Source: Carpediemonas membranifera (Eukaryota; Fornicata). From it: a stretch of DNA of 64,000 nt. A program made the position numbers and the translations under genes. Positions 38,197 through 49,200 of this stretch are shown here, piece after piece; the stretch's first letter is position 1; the number at the start of each line of letters is the position of its first letter. Below the pieces are notes generated by a model. It was not told where the DNA came from and ran no database searches. It saw only the letters and a list, made by a program, of their open reading frames with translations. The DNA is taken from contig JAHDYR010000012.1 of assembly GCA_019828565.1 (NCBI GenBank), positions 1,116,001 through 1,180,000 of the forward strand, in the 5' to 3' direction.

Positions 38197-40341
38197 ATGG
38201 CGTCGGAACAAGCCCATCCTGATACCGGAACGGGTGATACGATTTCTGACGTGCGCTGGTCCCGTGTGCTGGCCTATCACGATCATTTCGTGAGCTATTA
38301 CGACCGATTGTTCAAAGACATGGCGAAGCGGAAGAAGCGCTTGAAGGAGGCCAAGCATGCCATGAAGAAGCTGAAGAAGGAGGACAGGGAGGACTTCTGG
38401 CTGGCCTTTGTGGCCCGTGAGACGCTCACTCTCCGTGCTCGACGCATCGGCGTCACTGCAGCCGACTTTGAGCTGAAGAGAATCATCGGGCAGGGCGGTA
38501 TGAGCAACGTGTACCTAGCTAAGTACAAGCAGACCGGCCGGTACTACGCTATGAAGCGGATCGGGAAGTACAACGTCTCGACGTTCAACCAGGCGCTCAG
38601 AATCAGATCCGAGCGCGCCGTCATGACCATCACTGACAACCCCTTCATCACCAAGTGCAAGTTCTGCTTCCAGGACGACGCGTACGTCTACATGGTCATG
38701 GATCTGGCCCAGGGCGGCGACTTTGCCGCCCTCCTCGGCAAGATCGGCGGCCTGTCGCCAGAGGACGCAGCTATCTACTTCGCGGAGATGGTGGAGGCCG
38801 TGTCTGCGCTGCACTCCCACGGCTTCATCCACCGCGACCTGAAGCCGTCGAACTTCCTCATCAGGGCGGACGGACACCTGCTGCTGGCGGACTTCGGGTT
38901 CGCCAAGGGAATGCAGAGCGTCGACAACGCCAAGGTCACCAACAAGGACCAGCTGTCTTACTCCGTCGTCGGCACCCCCGAGTACATTGCCCCCGAGGTC
39001 TTCAGCGGCGCCGGGTACACCTTCTCCTGCGACCTGTGGTCACTTGCCTGCATCTTGTACGAGATGCTGTCGGGGGCCCCGCCATTCACCGCGGCCACGA
39101 TAGCCATGGTCATCGCCAAGATCCAATCACACGACTGCAACGACCAGTTCATATGCAAGGACGACTTGGTCGACTTTGACGACCCCGACAACCCCCTCGT
39201 CGACCAGGCCTGGGACCTCATACAGCGTCTGCTGTGCCCCGCCGCTAGCCGCACCATCACGCTTGACGACATCAAGGCCCACCCGTTCCTGGCGGGGATC
39301 AACTGGGATGCTCTGCCGCGACGGACGGACATGCCCTTCATACCGAAGCTGGACGGGCCGGACGACTTCAGATACTTCGAGTGCAGCAAGGAGGTCAAGG
39401 CAGACGAGGACCTCAACAAGTTGGTTGACGTTGACCTGCTGTCCGAGCTTGACGACCTTTCCGTCGCCTCTATGTCAGCTGGGTCCCCCTCAAACGTGCT
39501 GGGGTCGGCCCTCACCAACGCCAGCAACGGCAGCGTCGACCTAGCCCCCGCGAGTCACGGTCGGCGCGTGTCAGCCCCGGTGGTGCCGTCCCTGTCGAGC
39601 AAGGTCATGCAATTCGAGTCAACGGGCGGCAACAGCGTCGTGCGGGCCCAAGTCCACATTCCCCAGACACGATCGCCGTTCGCCACGAGTGCCCGCACAG
39701 CGTCGGCCTCGATGACGCGGCAGCGGTCGCTGTCGGACCCTAAACTGACCCCGATGATGGACTACCACCGCGTCGGTTCGCCCGTCAACGGCGAGGAGGC
39801 CTCCACGCCCTCGTTCATCACGCCGAGCTTCTCGTCGCTCGTGCCGTACCCCAGCCTCGACAGGTCGGGGTTCATGCCGTCCGCGGTGTTCTCGTCGACC
39901 CCGCCCGTTGACGACGAGCCCGAGTCATTCCAGAGTCACATGTCCGCCGGTAGCATGGCGTCGGTGCTCGAGGCAGAGAACGTGAGCCGTGGGGAGTCCC
40001 CCATGGAGGCGCTTAGGGACATCGGGTTCGTCACGGACGACGCTGTGCCCGACCCATCTCGGACGATGCATAAGAAGATGATTGAAATGCTGAAGCACCA
40101 CCGCGACAACCCAGTCACGCCAGACGCGAACGACGCGAACGACACCTCCGAGGGGGAGAGTACGGCGGGTCGGCACCCCATGACCATCGTGATCAAGAAG
40201 GGCGACACCAGGCAGGAGAGGAGCAGTCGCATGGGCACGATTATGGAGCGGACGCCGTTGGAGGGAGCCCGCAAAAGGGGTGGGTTGCATCGACCCCGAG
40301 TCCGCATCAGCGGAGTCCGGGACACAGAGGGGGCAACTTGA
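38197..40341 (+). CDS. AGC-family protein kinase, NDR/LATS-like
   Basis: NDR kinases control cell-cycle exit, polarity and morphogenesis, usually with a Mob co-activator. The 714-residue product has a basic helical N-terminal regulatory segment (KKRLKEAKHAMKKLKKEDRE, then RETLTLRARRIG, the NDR-like E-T-x-x-L-R motif). The kinase domain (about residues 85-395) shows GQGGMSNVY, YAMKRIGK, HRDLKPSN, DFGFAKG and GTPEYIAPEV. The region between DFG and APE is only slightly extended. A DFRYFE segment marks the AGC tail. The last ~300 residues are Ser/Pro-rich and disordered. ATG at 38197 (MASEQAH). Confidence 0.85.
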   Translation: MASEQAHPDTGTGDTISDVRWSRVLAYHDHFVSYYDRLFKDMAKRKKRLKEAKHAMKKLKKEDREDFWLAFVARETLTLRARRIGVTAADFELKRIIGQGGMSNVYLAKYKQTGRYYAMKRIGKYNVSTFNQALRIRSERAVMTITDNPFITKCKFCFQDDAYVYMVMDLAQGGDFAALLGKIGGLSPEDAAIYFAEMVEAVSALHSHGFIHRDLKPSNFLIRADGHLLLADFGFAKGMQSVDNAKVTNKDQLSYSVVGTPEYIAPEVFSGAGYTFSCDLWSLACILYEMLSGAPPFTAATIAMVIAKIQSHDCNDQFICKDDLVDFDDPDNPLVDQAWDLIQRLLCPAASRTITLDDIKAHPFLAGINWDALPRRTDMPFIPKLDGPDDFRYFECSKEVKADEDLNKLVDVDLLSELDDLSVASMSAGSPSNVLGSALTNASNGSVDLAPASHGRRVSAPVVPSLSSKVMQFESTGGNSVVRAQVHIPQTRSPFATSARTASASMTRQRSLSDPKLTPMMDYHRVGSPVNGEEASTPSFITPSFSSLVPYPSLDRSGFMPSAVFSSTPPVDDEPESFQSHMSAGSMASVLEAENVSRGESPMEALRDIGFVTDDAVPDPSRTMHKKMIEMLKHHRDNPVTPDANDANDTSEGESTAGRHPMTIVIKKGDTRQERSSRMGTIMERTPLEGARKRGGLHRPRVRISGVRDTEGAT

Positions 40342-40405
40342 TGTACTCTATGTTGAACTGTGATAATAAACGACCGGAACACTAATATTTACCTTAAATT
40401 CTCCC

Positions 40406-43400
40406 TTAATCCTCAAGCTTCGCGTACTTGACCTTGACCCGCTTCTTCAGGCCGTCCTGGGTCTTGTGCTGGTGGATGGCGCCCGCGACAACGACGAAGA
40501 AGATGATGCCGATGGCGGCAATAAACACCGCGACGAAGGCCCCGATGAGGAGGAACCCGCCGACGATGACGGCCATGCTGGGGCCCGACCCGCCATTGCT
40601 GTCGGGGGCGGGGTCGTAGTTGTCCATCTGAACCCGGATGAACGCGTCGTCGTCCAGGGTGACGTAGATGTAGTTCACCCCGTCCTCCTTGTCGTCCATA
40701 CCCTTGGCGACGGCCGTGTGGGCCGCCCCGGTACTGGCACAGAGCCGGCCGAACTCGTCAAGATAGGGCGCGAGCTCCACGCCAGCAGCGAGCATGCCGA
40801 TCTGCTCAGTCGAGTTGAACGTCACGTCGTGCAGCTGGGCACACACGTTCGTCGGCGACTGCTCCATCTCGGGGATCAGCTTGGCCTTGATGATGGCTGC
40901 GTCGATCTCCTGCTGGGCAATGCAGACCGCGGTGCCGTCGTCGGCCACCTCCGCGGCCGTCAACCCCGTCGGCCCGAGCAGGCTGGCGGTCATGGAGGCG
41001 GGGCAGATGGTGCTGTTGACCCTAGTCTGCATGACGACGCCCTTGAGCGACGTCCGGGCCTCGGGGATGGTGTAATCTGTCGGGACGTTGACGTTGATCG
41101 TAGCGGCAGTGCCGTCGGAGTAGGTCAGCTTCATCGGGTAAGTACCGGCCTTGACCGTCGGCTCCGTGACAACTGGGATGATCGTAGTGTTGCCGTCGGC
41201 CGTCTGCACCAGCTGGCAGGGGTTGGTCTCCTTGCCGAACGCCACCGTCGCCACAGTCTCGTTCATGGCGGACGAGTCGATCACCATGCGGTCCTTGGCG
41301 TCGATCTTGGGCGCCACGGGGACCCAGCGCACGCACGACTTGTGCGGCTGGTCGTCGTCGGGCGTGCTCGTCTCGGCCGGGCAGTACTTGCAGCTGCTGG
41401 CGTGGGCGTCGGGCTGGAAGCGGCCACCGTCGCAGGCCTGGGCGTAGATGTGGGGCTGCCCGTCGTTGGGGACGAAGTAGCCCGGCGTCGTGTCGAGGCA
41501 GGCGGGCTTGCCGTGTTCAGGTTGGTACTGGCCGTTGTAGCAGGGGTACTGACGGATAGCCTTCTCCATGGGGACGTGGTAGCCGTCAGACGCGTCCAGA
41601 CACGCGTTGGTCTCCTCGTCGGGCTGGTAGCTCCCCGCGGGGCACCCCACCTGCTTCGTGTGGTCGCCGTCCTTGACGAACCAGCCCGGGCTCGACACCT
41701 GGCACAGTGGCTGGGCGGTGACGTTGGTGTAGCGGCCCATCGTGCAGTCGTCGCACTGCGCCATGCCCGTGTAGTTCTGGTGGGCGCCTGCTGGGCACGG
41801 CGTCTGCTGATCGTTGGGCTGGGCGACGTCGGGGCTGTAGTAGCCGCGGGACGTGATCAGGCAGTGGTTCTGGCCCGTCTGGGGCTGCCACTTGCCGTCG
41901 TAACAAGGCCGCTGGTGCGTGTGGTCGTCATCCGGGACGAAGTAGCCAGGCTCGGCAACCTTGCAGGCCGGTTGGTGGAGCTCGTCCGTGTAGTTCCCCG
42001 TGGCGCACTCGATGCACTCGACCTGGATCCGCTCGGGCTGGTAGTAGCCCTTGGCGCAGGGGTCGGGCTTCGTGTGGGGCTTGTTGTCGTCCGGGACGTA
42101 GTACCCGGGCTCGGTGTCGTCGCACTTGTCCCGCCCGGCGAGGGGCTGGAAAGTGCCCGAATCACACACCGTCTGCCGGGTGTGGTCGGAGTCGTGCACG
42201 TACCAGCCGGGCGTGGCGGCGTTGCACTCGACGGTGCGGGTGACGTTGGTGTAGTAGCCCGACTTGCAAGTCTTGCAGGCCGACAGCTTCTTCACATCAG
42301 CGTACATGCCCTTGGCGCAGTCGATCTCCTCCGTGTGTGACTGGCCGTCGTCGGGCACGAACGTCCCCTTATCGCACACCACACACACCGCCTTGCCCGC
42401 GGCAGGCTGATACGTTCCGTTGTTGCAAGGGTCCATCTTGGGGTGCGGCTGGCCGTCCACGGGGTTGTAGTAGCCGGGTTCGGTCGTCTTGCAGTCGCTC
42501 TGGCCCGTCTCGTCCTGGTACTTCCCCCCCATGCCGCACGGGTCCTGGGCCGTGTGGTTCTTCCCGTCAGCGGGCACGAAGTAGCCTGGACTGGCCTTCA
42601 CGCAGCTCCCCTTGCCCTTGTCGGGCTGGTACCCGCCCGCGTTGCAGTTCTCCCACTTTGTGTGCGGCTTGTTGTCGTCCGGGGTGTACGTGCCATTGGG
42701 GGTGAGCAGGCACTTGTTCTGGCCGCTATTGGGCTGGTACCCGCCGTTGTCACAGGGGAGCTGCTTCGAGTGGTCCTTGTCCGGGACGTAGTAGCCCGGG
42801 TCGGCGTCCCGGCACTCGAGGTCTGCCTCCTTCGACCACTTGCCGGACTGACACGCGACACACCTGTCCTCGTCGGTCGGGTGGGTGCCTGGCGGGCAGA
42901 CCTCCTGGTCAGTGTAGACGGCGCCCTTGCCTTGCTCGTTGAACGCGCCAGCGATGACGATGGTGTCGTCCATGTAGATCGAGGCCCCGAGGTGGGCGTC
43001 AGCCGGTGTCCCAGTGGGGACCATGCGCTGGTTGTACACCCAGTCCGTGGCGCTCTTCTTATAAATGTAGACAACGCCCGCCCCCACGCCGCCGCCCGCC
43101 TTGTCGAGCGGCGCGCCAATGACAAGATGATCATCGTACATGCCGACAGCGGTGCCGAAGTGGGCGTCTGCGGTCGGTGTGGGCGCCATGAACTCCTTCC
43201 ACACCTTCCACGTCTGGTCCTGGATCTCATAAATGTAGACCCGGCCCCCGCCCGCGGCCCCTGAGTGAGTGCAGTACGGCGCCCCGACGACTACCTGGGC
43301 CCCGTTGGTGGCAATGGACGTCCCGAACTGCTCGCCCGAGACGTAGCCTTCCCAGTTGAGGTTGTTGGTCCAGCCCGTGCCGGCGTCGTAGTTCCAGATG

Positions 43401-44068
43401 TACACGGCGCCCGTGCCGCCGGACTCCATGGGGGCTCCGACGAAGGCGACCTTGCCTGTGAGGGTGACAGCCCGCCCGTACTCCGTAGAGAGGTCCTTGC
43501 TGGACGATGTCAGCGTGCCCGTGTTTGACCAGTGGCCGTTGGAGACGGCGAAGATGTAGGCTGCCATCGTGCCCGTGCCTTGTTTGACGCTGAGGTAGGG
43601 CTCGCCAATGATGACCTGCGTCCCTTCTATGTCGAGGGAGTAGCCGAACGTCGCACGGTCAGTCTTCTTAGGTGACGTGACGATCTGTTTCATTTCAAAG
43701 TTCAGATTGTCCCGTGCGTAGAAGTAGACAGCGCCCTGCAGGCTTTCATAGCCGGTGGAGCCGACGATAAGCCACTCGTCGTCCATGCGGATCGAGCTGC
43801 CGAAGTTATCACCAGCGGTACTGTGGGGGTCTTCGATTGACTTCTTGATCGACCATCCCACGCCAGAATCATCCTTAGTGCTGATGTATACGGCACCTTT
43901 TCCCCCACTGACGCCTGTGGCGCCGATAACGGCAGTCTCGTCCATTACAAAGACGGAAAAGCCAAAGTTGTCTCCATTGGCAGTTGCTGCATCAACAATC
44001 CTGAATTCAGCCTCTTTTGCGTAGCCTAGAGCGGCTAATAGCAAGAGGACTGCCAGGATCAAGCGCAT
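40406..44068 (-). CDS. Large type I surface protein: FG-GAP-like propeller, cysteine-rich repeats, TM
   Basis: The 1220-residue product has a signal peptide (MRLILAVLLLLAALGYA) that fixes the ATG at 44068. The propeller (about 20-440) has FG-x-S-x-x-x-D-x-x-x-V-I-G-A-P blades such as DAHFGTAVGMYDDHLVIGAP. About seventeen cysteine repeats follow (about 445-960), of the form G-Y-Y-x-P-D-D-x-x-x-H-x-x-x-x-C and G-x-Y-Q-P-x-x-G, similar to the GCC2/GCC3 ephrin-receptor-like modules of diplomonad surface proteins. Then come an unassigned domain, a transmembrane helix near 1163-1197, and a short basic tail (HQHKTQDGLKKRVKVKYAKLED). It is probably an adhesion or environmental-contact protein. The ectodomain is related to the receptor kinase at 8552-12011. 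Confidence 0.88.
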   Translation of the reverse strand: MRLILAVLLLLAALGYAKEAEFRIVDAATANGDNFGFSVFVMDETAVIGATGVSGGKGAVYISTKDDSGVGWSIKKSIEDPHSTAGDNFGSSIRMDDEWLIVGSTGYESLQGAVYFYARDNLNFEMKQIVTSPKKTDRATFGYSLDIEGTQVIIGEPYLSVKQGTGTMAAYIFAVSNGHWSNTGTLTSSSKDLSTEYGRAVTLTGKVAFVGAPMESGGTGAVYIWNYDAGTGWTNNLNWEGYVSGEQFGTSIATNGAQVVVGAPYCTHSGAAGGGRVYIYEIQDQTWKVWKEFMAPTPTADAHFGTAVGMYDDHLVIGAPLDKAGGGVGAGVVYIYKKSATDWVYNQRMVPTGTPADAHLGASIYMDDTIVIAGAFNEQGKGAVYTDQEVCPPGTHPTDEDRCVACQSGKWSKEADLECRDADPGYYVPDKDHSKQLPCDNGGYQPNSGQNKCLLTPNGTYTPDDNKPHTKWENCNAGGYQPDKGKGSCVKASPGYFVPADGKNHTAQDPCGMGGKYQDETGQSDCKTTEPGYYNPVDGQPHPKMDPCNNGTYQPAAGKAVCVVCDKGTFVPDDGQSHTEEIDCAKGMYADVKKLSACKTCKSGYYTNVTRTVECNAATPGWYVHDSDHTRQTVCDSGTFQPLAGRDKCDDTEPGYYVPDDNKPHTKPDPCAKGYYQPERIQVECIECATGNYTDELHQPACKVAEPGYFVPDDDHTHQRPCYDGKWQPQTGQNHCLITSRGYYSPDVAQPNDQQTPCPAGAHQNYTGMAQCDDCTMGRYTNVTAQPLCQVSSPGWFVKDGDHTKQVGCPAGSYQPDEETNACLDASDGYHVPMEKAIRQYPCYNGQYQPEHGKPACLDTTPGYFVPNDGQPHIYAQACDGGRFQPDAHASSCKYCPAETSTPDDDQPHKSCVRWVPVAPKIDAKDRMVIDSSAMNETVATVAFGKETNPCQLVQTADGNTTIIPVVTEPTVKAGTYPMKLTYSDGTAATINVNVPTDYTIPEARTSLKGVVMQTRVNSTICPASMTASLLGPTGLTAAEVADDGTAVCIAQQEIDAAIIKAKLIPEMEQSPTNVCAQLHDVTFNSTEQIGMLAAGVELAPYLDEFGRLCASTGAAHTAVAKGMDDKEDGVNYIYVTLDDDAFIRVQMDNYDPAPDSNGGSGPSMAVIVGGFLLIGAFVAVFIAAIGIIFFVVVAGAIHQHKTQDGLKKRVKVKYAKLED

Positions 44069-44291
44069 GGTGATGTTTAACTCGAGGTGAAGTCGAGCGG
44101 CAGTTTCCACGAAAGATCCGATACTGTTCGTTCGATCTCGGGTAGCAGCGGCCGTACGCATGGATATATCGTCTGTGGGATGACCGGTATTCGCCAGAAC
44201 ACGGGAGAAATGGACGTTGTTGAACGGGTGACCGCCGAAGACCCTGCTGTGATGCCGGACGAGACTCACCACATATACCACAACGCCATGT

Positions 44292-45881
44292 TTACTCTAG
44301 AGTGACCGGTGGGAAGGGCTGTATGAAGTCTGGCGGGTCGCACACCGTCAGTGAAGCGACCCCCTCGGCCTCATCCACCACGGTGTACCGGCACCACTCG
44401 CCCCCAGTGCAGTAGAAGTCGTCGGAGGTCGTGTCACTCATCCCGCAATGGGACACGGGGAAGGGCAGTGCGTACGCCGTGTCAGGTGTGGCGACGTGGG
44501 TCTTGCCCTCGGTAACCCATGCCGCCATGGTCAGCGAGCCCAGGAACGCGGTGGTCGTGGCCGGGAGCTGCAGAGGCGTGGCGCTCGAGATGACATCCCC
44601 AGCGGTGTAGCCGGGCAGCAGGTTCGACCGGGCGAAGGCCTCGGTCACTTGGCCGGCGAACAGGAGCTCGCTGCTGGTGACGAAGACAGTGAACATGCCG
44701 TCATCGTTCAGCATCTCCTCGACCACGAAGGGCTGCTCGACGAAGGTTTGCAGGGGATCTGTATGACCGAGTCCGAGCTGGCCAAACTGATTGGACCCGC
44801 CGATCATTTGCCGATCGCCCATTGTGAGAATGACAGACCAGCCAACCATGGCGTGATCTGGGACAAACCCGCTGGGCACGGGGACTGGGGCGAAGTCCTT
44901 CGCTTTCTCTATTCCGCAGAAGGCGTCGGCGTCGAGCCCGGCCATCACCAGGCCGACGGGGGTGCTGATGAAGGTCTTGTACCGCCCCATCCAGACGTGC
45001 TCAACGACGGTGTGCCTGTGCCAGGGGGGCAGGCCTTGCTCGTACGCGGCCACCTCAGGGCAGCAGGGGAAGGTGAGGCGGGTCGGGGCCGCGAGGTACT
45101 TTCCTGCACGGGTTCTGCCGAGCTGGGCACTGTCGTTGTGTCCCCACACGAACACACCGCGCGGCGTGACTGCGACGTGTGAGTTGTCGCAGCTGTGGAC
45201 GGCAGTGACGTGGGGCATGGCCGCCCGGGAGAACCCGCCGGGGGTGACCGGGTCGACCTTGAACAGACGGCCCGCGTACATGATGTGGACGTACAGCTGG
45301 TCCTTGGGGCACCCGAACTCCCTCTGCTGGAGGGTCTCGCCGTCCTTCTCGGCGACGAGGTGGGAATGATAGAACTTCTTGCACAGGAACCAGGGCAGCT
45401 TATCATGCGGCTTGTACTGGTTGCCCCTTCTCTCCATCAGACGTCCGCCGAGGTCGGGGTCGGCACCGCACGCCATGAGCACCCCCCAGATGGTCCCCTG
45501 CCGCAGGGTGACGAGGCTGCCGGCAAGAGTGTGGCCAGGCAGGAGGGGAATACTCATGCTTAGTGCTGGGCCGTCTGTGAGGATGGAGTGAACGCGGTCG
45601 AGGAGGACCTGCGCCTTCTTCTTGAGAGGCGGGAGCTTTGAGAGCCTCGCAAGGAGCTCATCGGCCGTAGCCCCAGTTGTGGCTTCATATGCTTCATTAT
45701 AATCGTGTAGCGAGGGCATCTCTTCGCGGAACTGCCTGTGGAAGGCGCCAGCGATCAACGACGGCACGTCGCCGGGGACATCCGTCGTGGTGATTGTTGC
45801 AAGATGATGGAGAGCTGTTAGTGTGTGTCTAAGCTCTTCTGCATCAGCATGTGAGCCAGCGCTGCTATGCCCGGCACCCAT
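44292..45881 (-). CDS. RCC1-repeat protein, paralogue 2, possible N-myristoylation
   Basis: The 529-residue product starts MGAGHSS, which fits an N-myristoylation signal and sets the ATG at 45881; the frame is open to 46016. A helical N-terminal domain contains TIWGVLMACGADPDLG, then WFLCKKF and EKDGE, matching the corresponding segment of the RCC1 protein at 17192-19075. RCC1-like blades follow, for example GVFVWGHNDSAQLG and MIGGSNQFGQLGLGHTD. A role in membrane-linked signalling or traffic is possible but unproven. GAGTAAAC follows the stop. Confidence 0.87.
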   Translation of the reverse strand: MGAGHSSAGSHADAEELRHTLTALHHLATITTTDVPGDVPSLIAGAFHRQFREEMPSLHDYNEAYEATTGATADELLARLSKLPPLKKKAQVLLDRVHSILTDGPALSMSIPLLPGHTLAGSLVTLRQGTIWGVLMACGADPDLGGRLMERRGNQYKPHDKLPWFLCKKFYHSHLVAEKDGETLQQREFGCPKDQLYVHIMYAGRLFKVDPVTPGGFSRAAMPHVTAVHSCDNSHVAVTPRGVFVWGHNDSAQLGRTRAGKYLAAPTRLTFPCCPEVAAYEQGLPPWHRHTVVEHVWMGRYKTFISTPVGLVMAGLDADAFCGIEKAKDFAPVPVPSGFVPDHAMVGWSVILTMGDRQMIGGSNQFGQLGLGHTDPLQTFVEQPFVVEEMLNDDGMFTVFVTSSELLFAGQVTEAFARSNLLPGYTAGDVISSATPLQLPATTTAFLGSLTMAAWVTEGKTHVATPDTAYALPFPVSHCGMSDTTSDDFYCTGGEWCRYTVVDEAEGVASLTVCDPPDFIQPFPPVTLE

Positions 45882-46212
45882 CTTCGTCTTGCGTGTCAAT
45901 GTGTCGGCAACCCTGACCCACCTGAAATGCGACAAGGGACATCGAGCGTGCCCAACATGGAACACTCCGATAATGGCCTGCTTGTTGCTGTTTGGGTCGT
46001 GCAAGCAGGGTGTCATGGGCCCAGAGCTTTGGCTTCAAAGCATGGCATAAGAGCATCTGTGTCTAATGCTTGTTGTGGAGCCATCAAGGAGTTACAGCAC
46101 ATGCTACTCCCGATTTTTGATGAGCTTTGGAAAAACGCAGTTTTGGACAAATCGGGGTCCTGTGACCACTGTGAAACAAACTTTTCTGCTTCAATCGAGC
46201 TGAACCTCCTTG
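45882..46212. other. Divergent intergenic region, nothing recognised
   Basis: About 330 bp between divergent starts, presumably both promoters. No gene, RNA or repeat was recognised. Confidence 0.5.
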
Positions 46213-49200
46213 ATGGCTGATTCATCTGTGAATTCCCACGAAGTGGATCAGGATACGGCCATCATGCGTGAAGCAAGTGACATCAAGGCAAAGTACAATG
46301 CCCTACTTGAGGACAAGGCCTTATTGCACGGCAAACTGCACTGCTTCACATGGATACAGGAGCAGTGCATCGCCAGTGGCTGCAAGGACCTTCCCACTCG
46401 CCCTTATGACGATGATGACCAATCCATCAACGCCCACGATGACCAGCCCATATGCGATGTTATCGTCTCGCCCAACACCACAGAGCCATCCCCCGACCAG
46501 ATCACGCAGTCTGATACGGTGTCGGCTGAGGCATTGCGGCAGCAAAAGTGTCGTCTAGGCTTGGCGGTGGATCGCATCATCAACGACACCATCGCAGCAG
46601 AAAACAGTGCGGCTGCCAAAGACATTGCCAAAATTGAGGAAACGCTCAGGAGCTGCCCGCTTGCCGTGTCGATCAGCCAGCGTTTCCTCGAGGCCCAGCC
46701 TAACCCGACCCCCTACACGGCCGAGAAGCCACCGCCCATCAGCACGGCACTGGGAAAATTCTCCGCGATCAACGGCAAGCTCAGGCGTATGCGATTCTTC
46801 CATCAGGGCATGCTGGATGGCTTCAATGCGGTCGGAGACCCGGTAGCCGGCACGGCAGTGACCCTCGCACACAAGCCGCCGGTCAAGATACAGAGACGAC
46901 CGAAGGGGGAGGCCAAGAGCAGCGTTGAGAAGAAGAAGCAAACGACGTCCCGGAAGCACGCCACGAGAGACGAGAACGCCGGTCTCCAGAAAGAGATCGC
47001 CACGGTGTTCGCCTCCATCATGGCCGGCAAGGAGGCAGCTGGCAGTCAGGTCACACCTACCGCGGGCAGTGTGACGCCTCAAGACCCTCCCCTCCGGCAC
47101 CCTGTTGGCCAGCCCGCGGATACCGCCATACAGACAGCACCCGGGCCGGTTCGCCGGAAGGCCAGTCCGGTCGCCTGGCCCGCGGAGGAGCCCGAGCTGG
47201 ACCCCGCCACGCAGCTCCCATTCCTGCCACCGGTCTTCTCGCCGTTCAGATCCAGCTTCAGCCCAATCCCCACCAGCGGGGTCGTCCCGATGTCCTTGAC
47301 CCGCAACTCCCGCGGCCTCTTCCGGGACACGAAGAACGGCGTCGTGACGTACAATGCTGCCTCGCAATACGCCCTCGAGCGGCTGATAGAAGGCGCCCTC
47401 ACCGTCCTGTCCTGCTGCAACCGCCGTGACATCGCCGACCTCGTCGCCACCGTCAAGTACCAGCTCTACCTGGTCAGGACACAGCCGGGGCGGGTCAACT
47501 TGCTCGCCCTGACCAACTTCACGGTCCACTGCGCCCGTCTCACCGTCTCGGAGTCTCTCGGATTCGCGTCGGTTTGGCTCAGATCGAGCAGCCTGTTAGT
47601 AAGCTTGCCCGTTGCCGCTGCGGGCTACTTTCTTGCTCCTGGCTCATCTGGGCCGGCCCCTTCGCTTCCAGTCACGGTTACAGGTCTGGCCATTGATCTG
47701 GCCGGGACTGCTGCGATCACGATGCTTTTCCCAGGCGTCGGCTTTGGGGCCGTTGTCGCACGCGCGGCCGGCTTTGTTCTCGCTCGGCAGACTGCGGGCC
47801 TCGGCGCCAGCTTCGTCTCCTGGTGCATTCGAAAGCTGGTCGGCAGCCGCGTGAGCGCGACCCTCATCGACGACTTCAACCGACTCATCGGCAAGTACGA
47901 CCTCAAGTTCACCCAGGCCGACGGCACCAAGCGGCCCTACCGCTACACGGACGTAGCCACGCCCAGATGCAAGCGCAAGCTCCGCAAGGAGGCCATTGAG
48001 GCGGCCAAGAGCAAGCTCGACACGGACATGAAGAGGCAGAACTTCAAGCTGCATCCCGACAAGAACGAAGGCAACCCGATCCCCTGGGATGAGATGCTTC
48101 ATGACATCGAGAAGATGGTGTGCCTGATCAACAATATCGCCAACCGTGAGCGCGGCTTGATCAGTCTGGATGAGCTCATGTCCATCGTGAAGGAGAAGGT
48201 CTCCAGCGTCGTCGACCAGGTCTTCAAGGGCGGTAAGAGTGACACCACTAGTCCCTGCCTGCTGTTGGAGGATAAGACCGGCCCCGCTCTGCCCGACGCG
48301 TTCAAGAGCTGGCTCGAGGCAGACAAGTCGCTCAACGACGACCAGCGTCTGCTATGTCTGGCAGCCGCTGAGTACGACCACACCGCGACCCTGTGCGAGT
48401 GGTTCTGTCTTGCCGAGAGCGAGGCCAGTGCGGACATCGTCATCGCCCAGGCCTACGGGATCACTGACGGGCAGACCGTCGCCGAGTACATCACACGCTG
48501 TCTCGAGAAGGCAGACCACGAGACGCTCACCAGGGTAGCCGCCCGCGTGGGTTACGACGGGGTGGCCAACGTCAAGGTGCTCCGGGCTTCCCTGAAAATG
48601 ATCGACTTCAGCGGCATCAGTGTGTTTGACCAGTGTGACATGCTGGACGCGTTGGGATCAAAGCAGACCTCGCCGCTGGTGTTCGTGACTCGTGATACTG
48701 AGGTCAAGCAGCCTTTCGTGCGGAAGAAGGACGAAGGCATGGAGACGTCCCTCTACCCGTTTGCCCCGCTCACTGAGGACCTGCAGATGGAGGAGAGAAC
48801 GGTCATATCCAGCGACGGCAGCGTCTACACGAGCAACGCTGCGGCCTTCGTGAAGTTTGTCGAGCGGTTGACGGGCCTAAACTGCACTAAGCACGTCGCT
48901 GAATTCGTTCTCCATTACGCCAGCGGGCTCGACGCCGACCATGACATCGCAGTGAAGCGTGTGATGAGGCTCTGCGACAAAGGCGACCTCGAGTGCAGGT
49001 GGGTCGGCCAGCTGGGTAAGATCCTCAAGGATGCCCTCGTTGCCAGCCTCTCGCACCCTTTGGATGCCGCGCAGTTCGACCTCCACTCCCGCTTCAGCCT
49101 GGACAATGCCTGCTACCGCGACAACAGGGGCTCATTCGACTCGGCCGTCCACGCGCTGTACTACATGGACCCTCTTCTGTTCAGCCACGATGCCAAGACC

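Noticed and set aside
40466-42340. 624-residue open frame on the plus strand
   Set aside because: It is antisense to the cysteine-rich surface protein, whose frame has a signal peptide, repeats and TM. High GC leaves long antisense frames open.
41400-42860. Regularly spaced repeats, considered as a CRISPR-like array
   Set aside because: The repeats are codon-phased cysteine modules of a coding sequence with no identical direct repeats, and the genome is eukaryotic.
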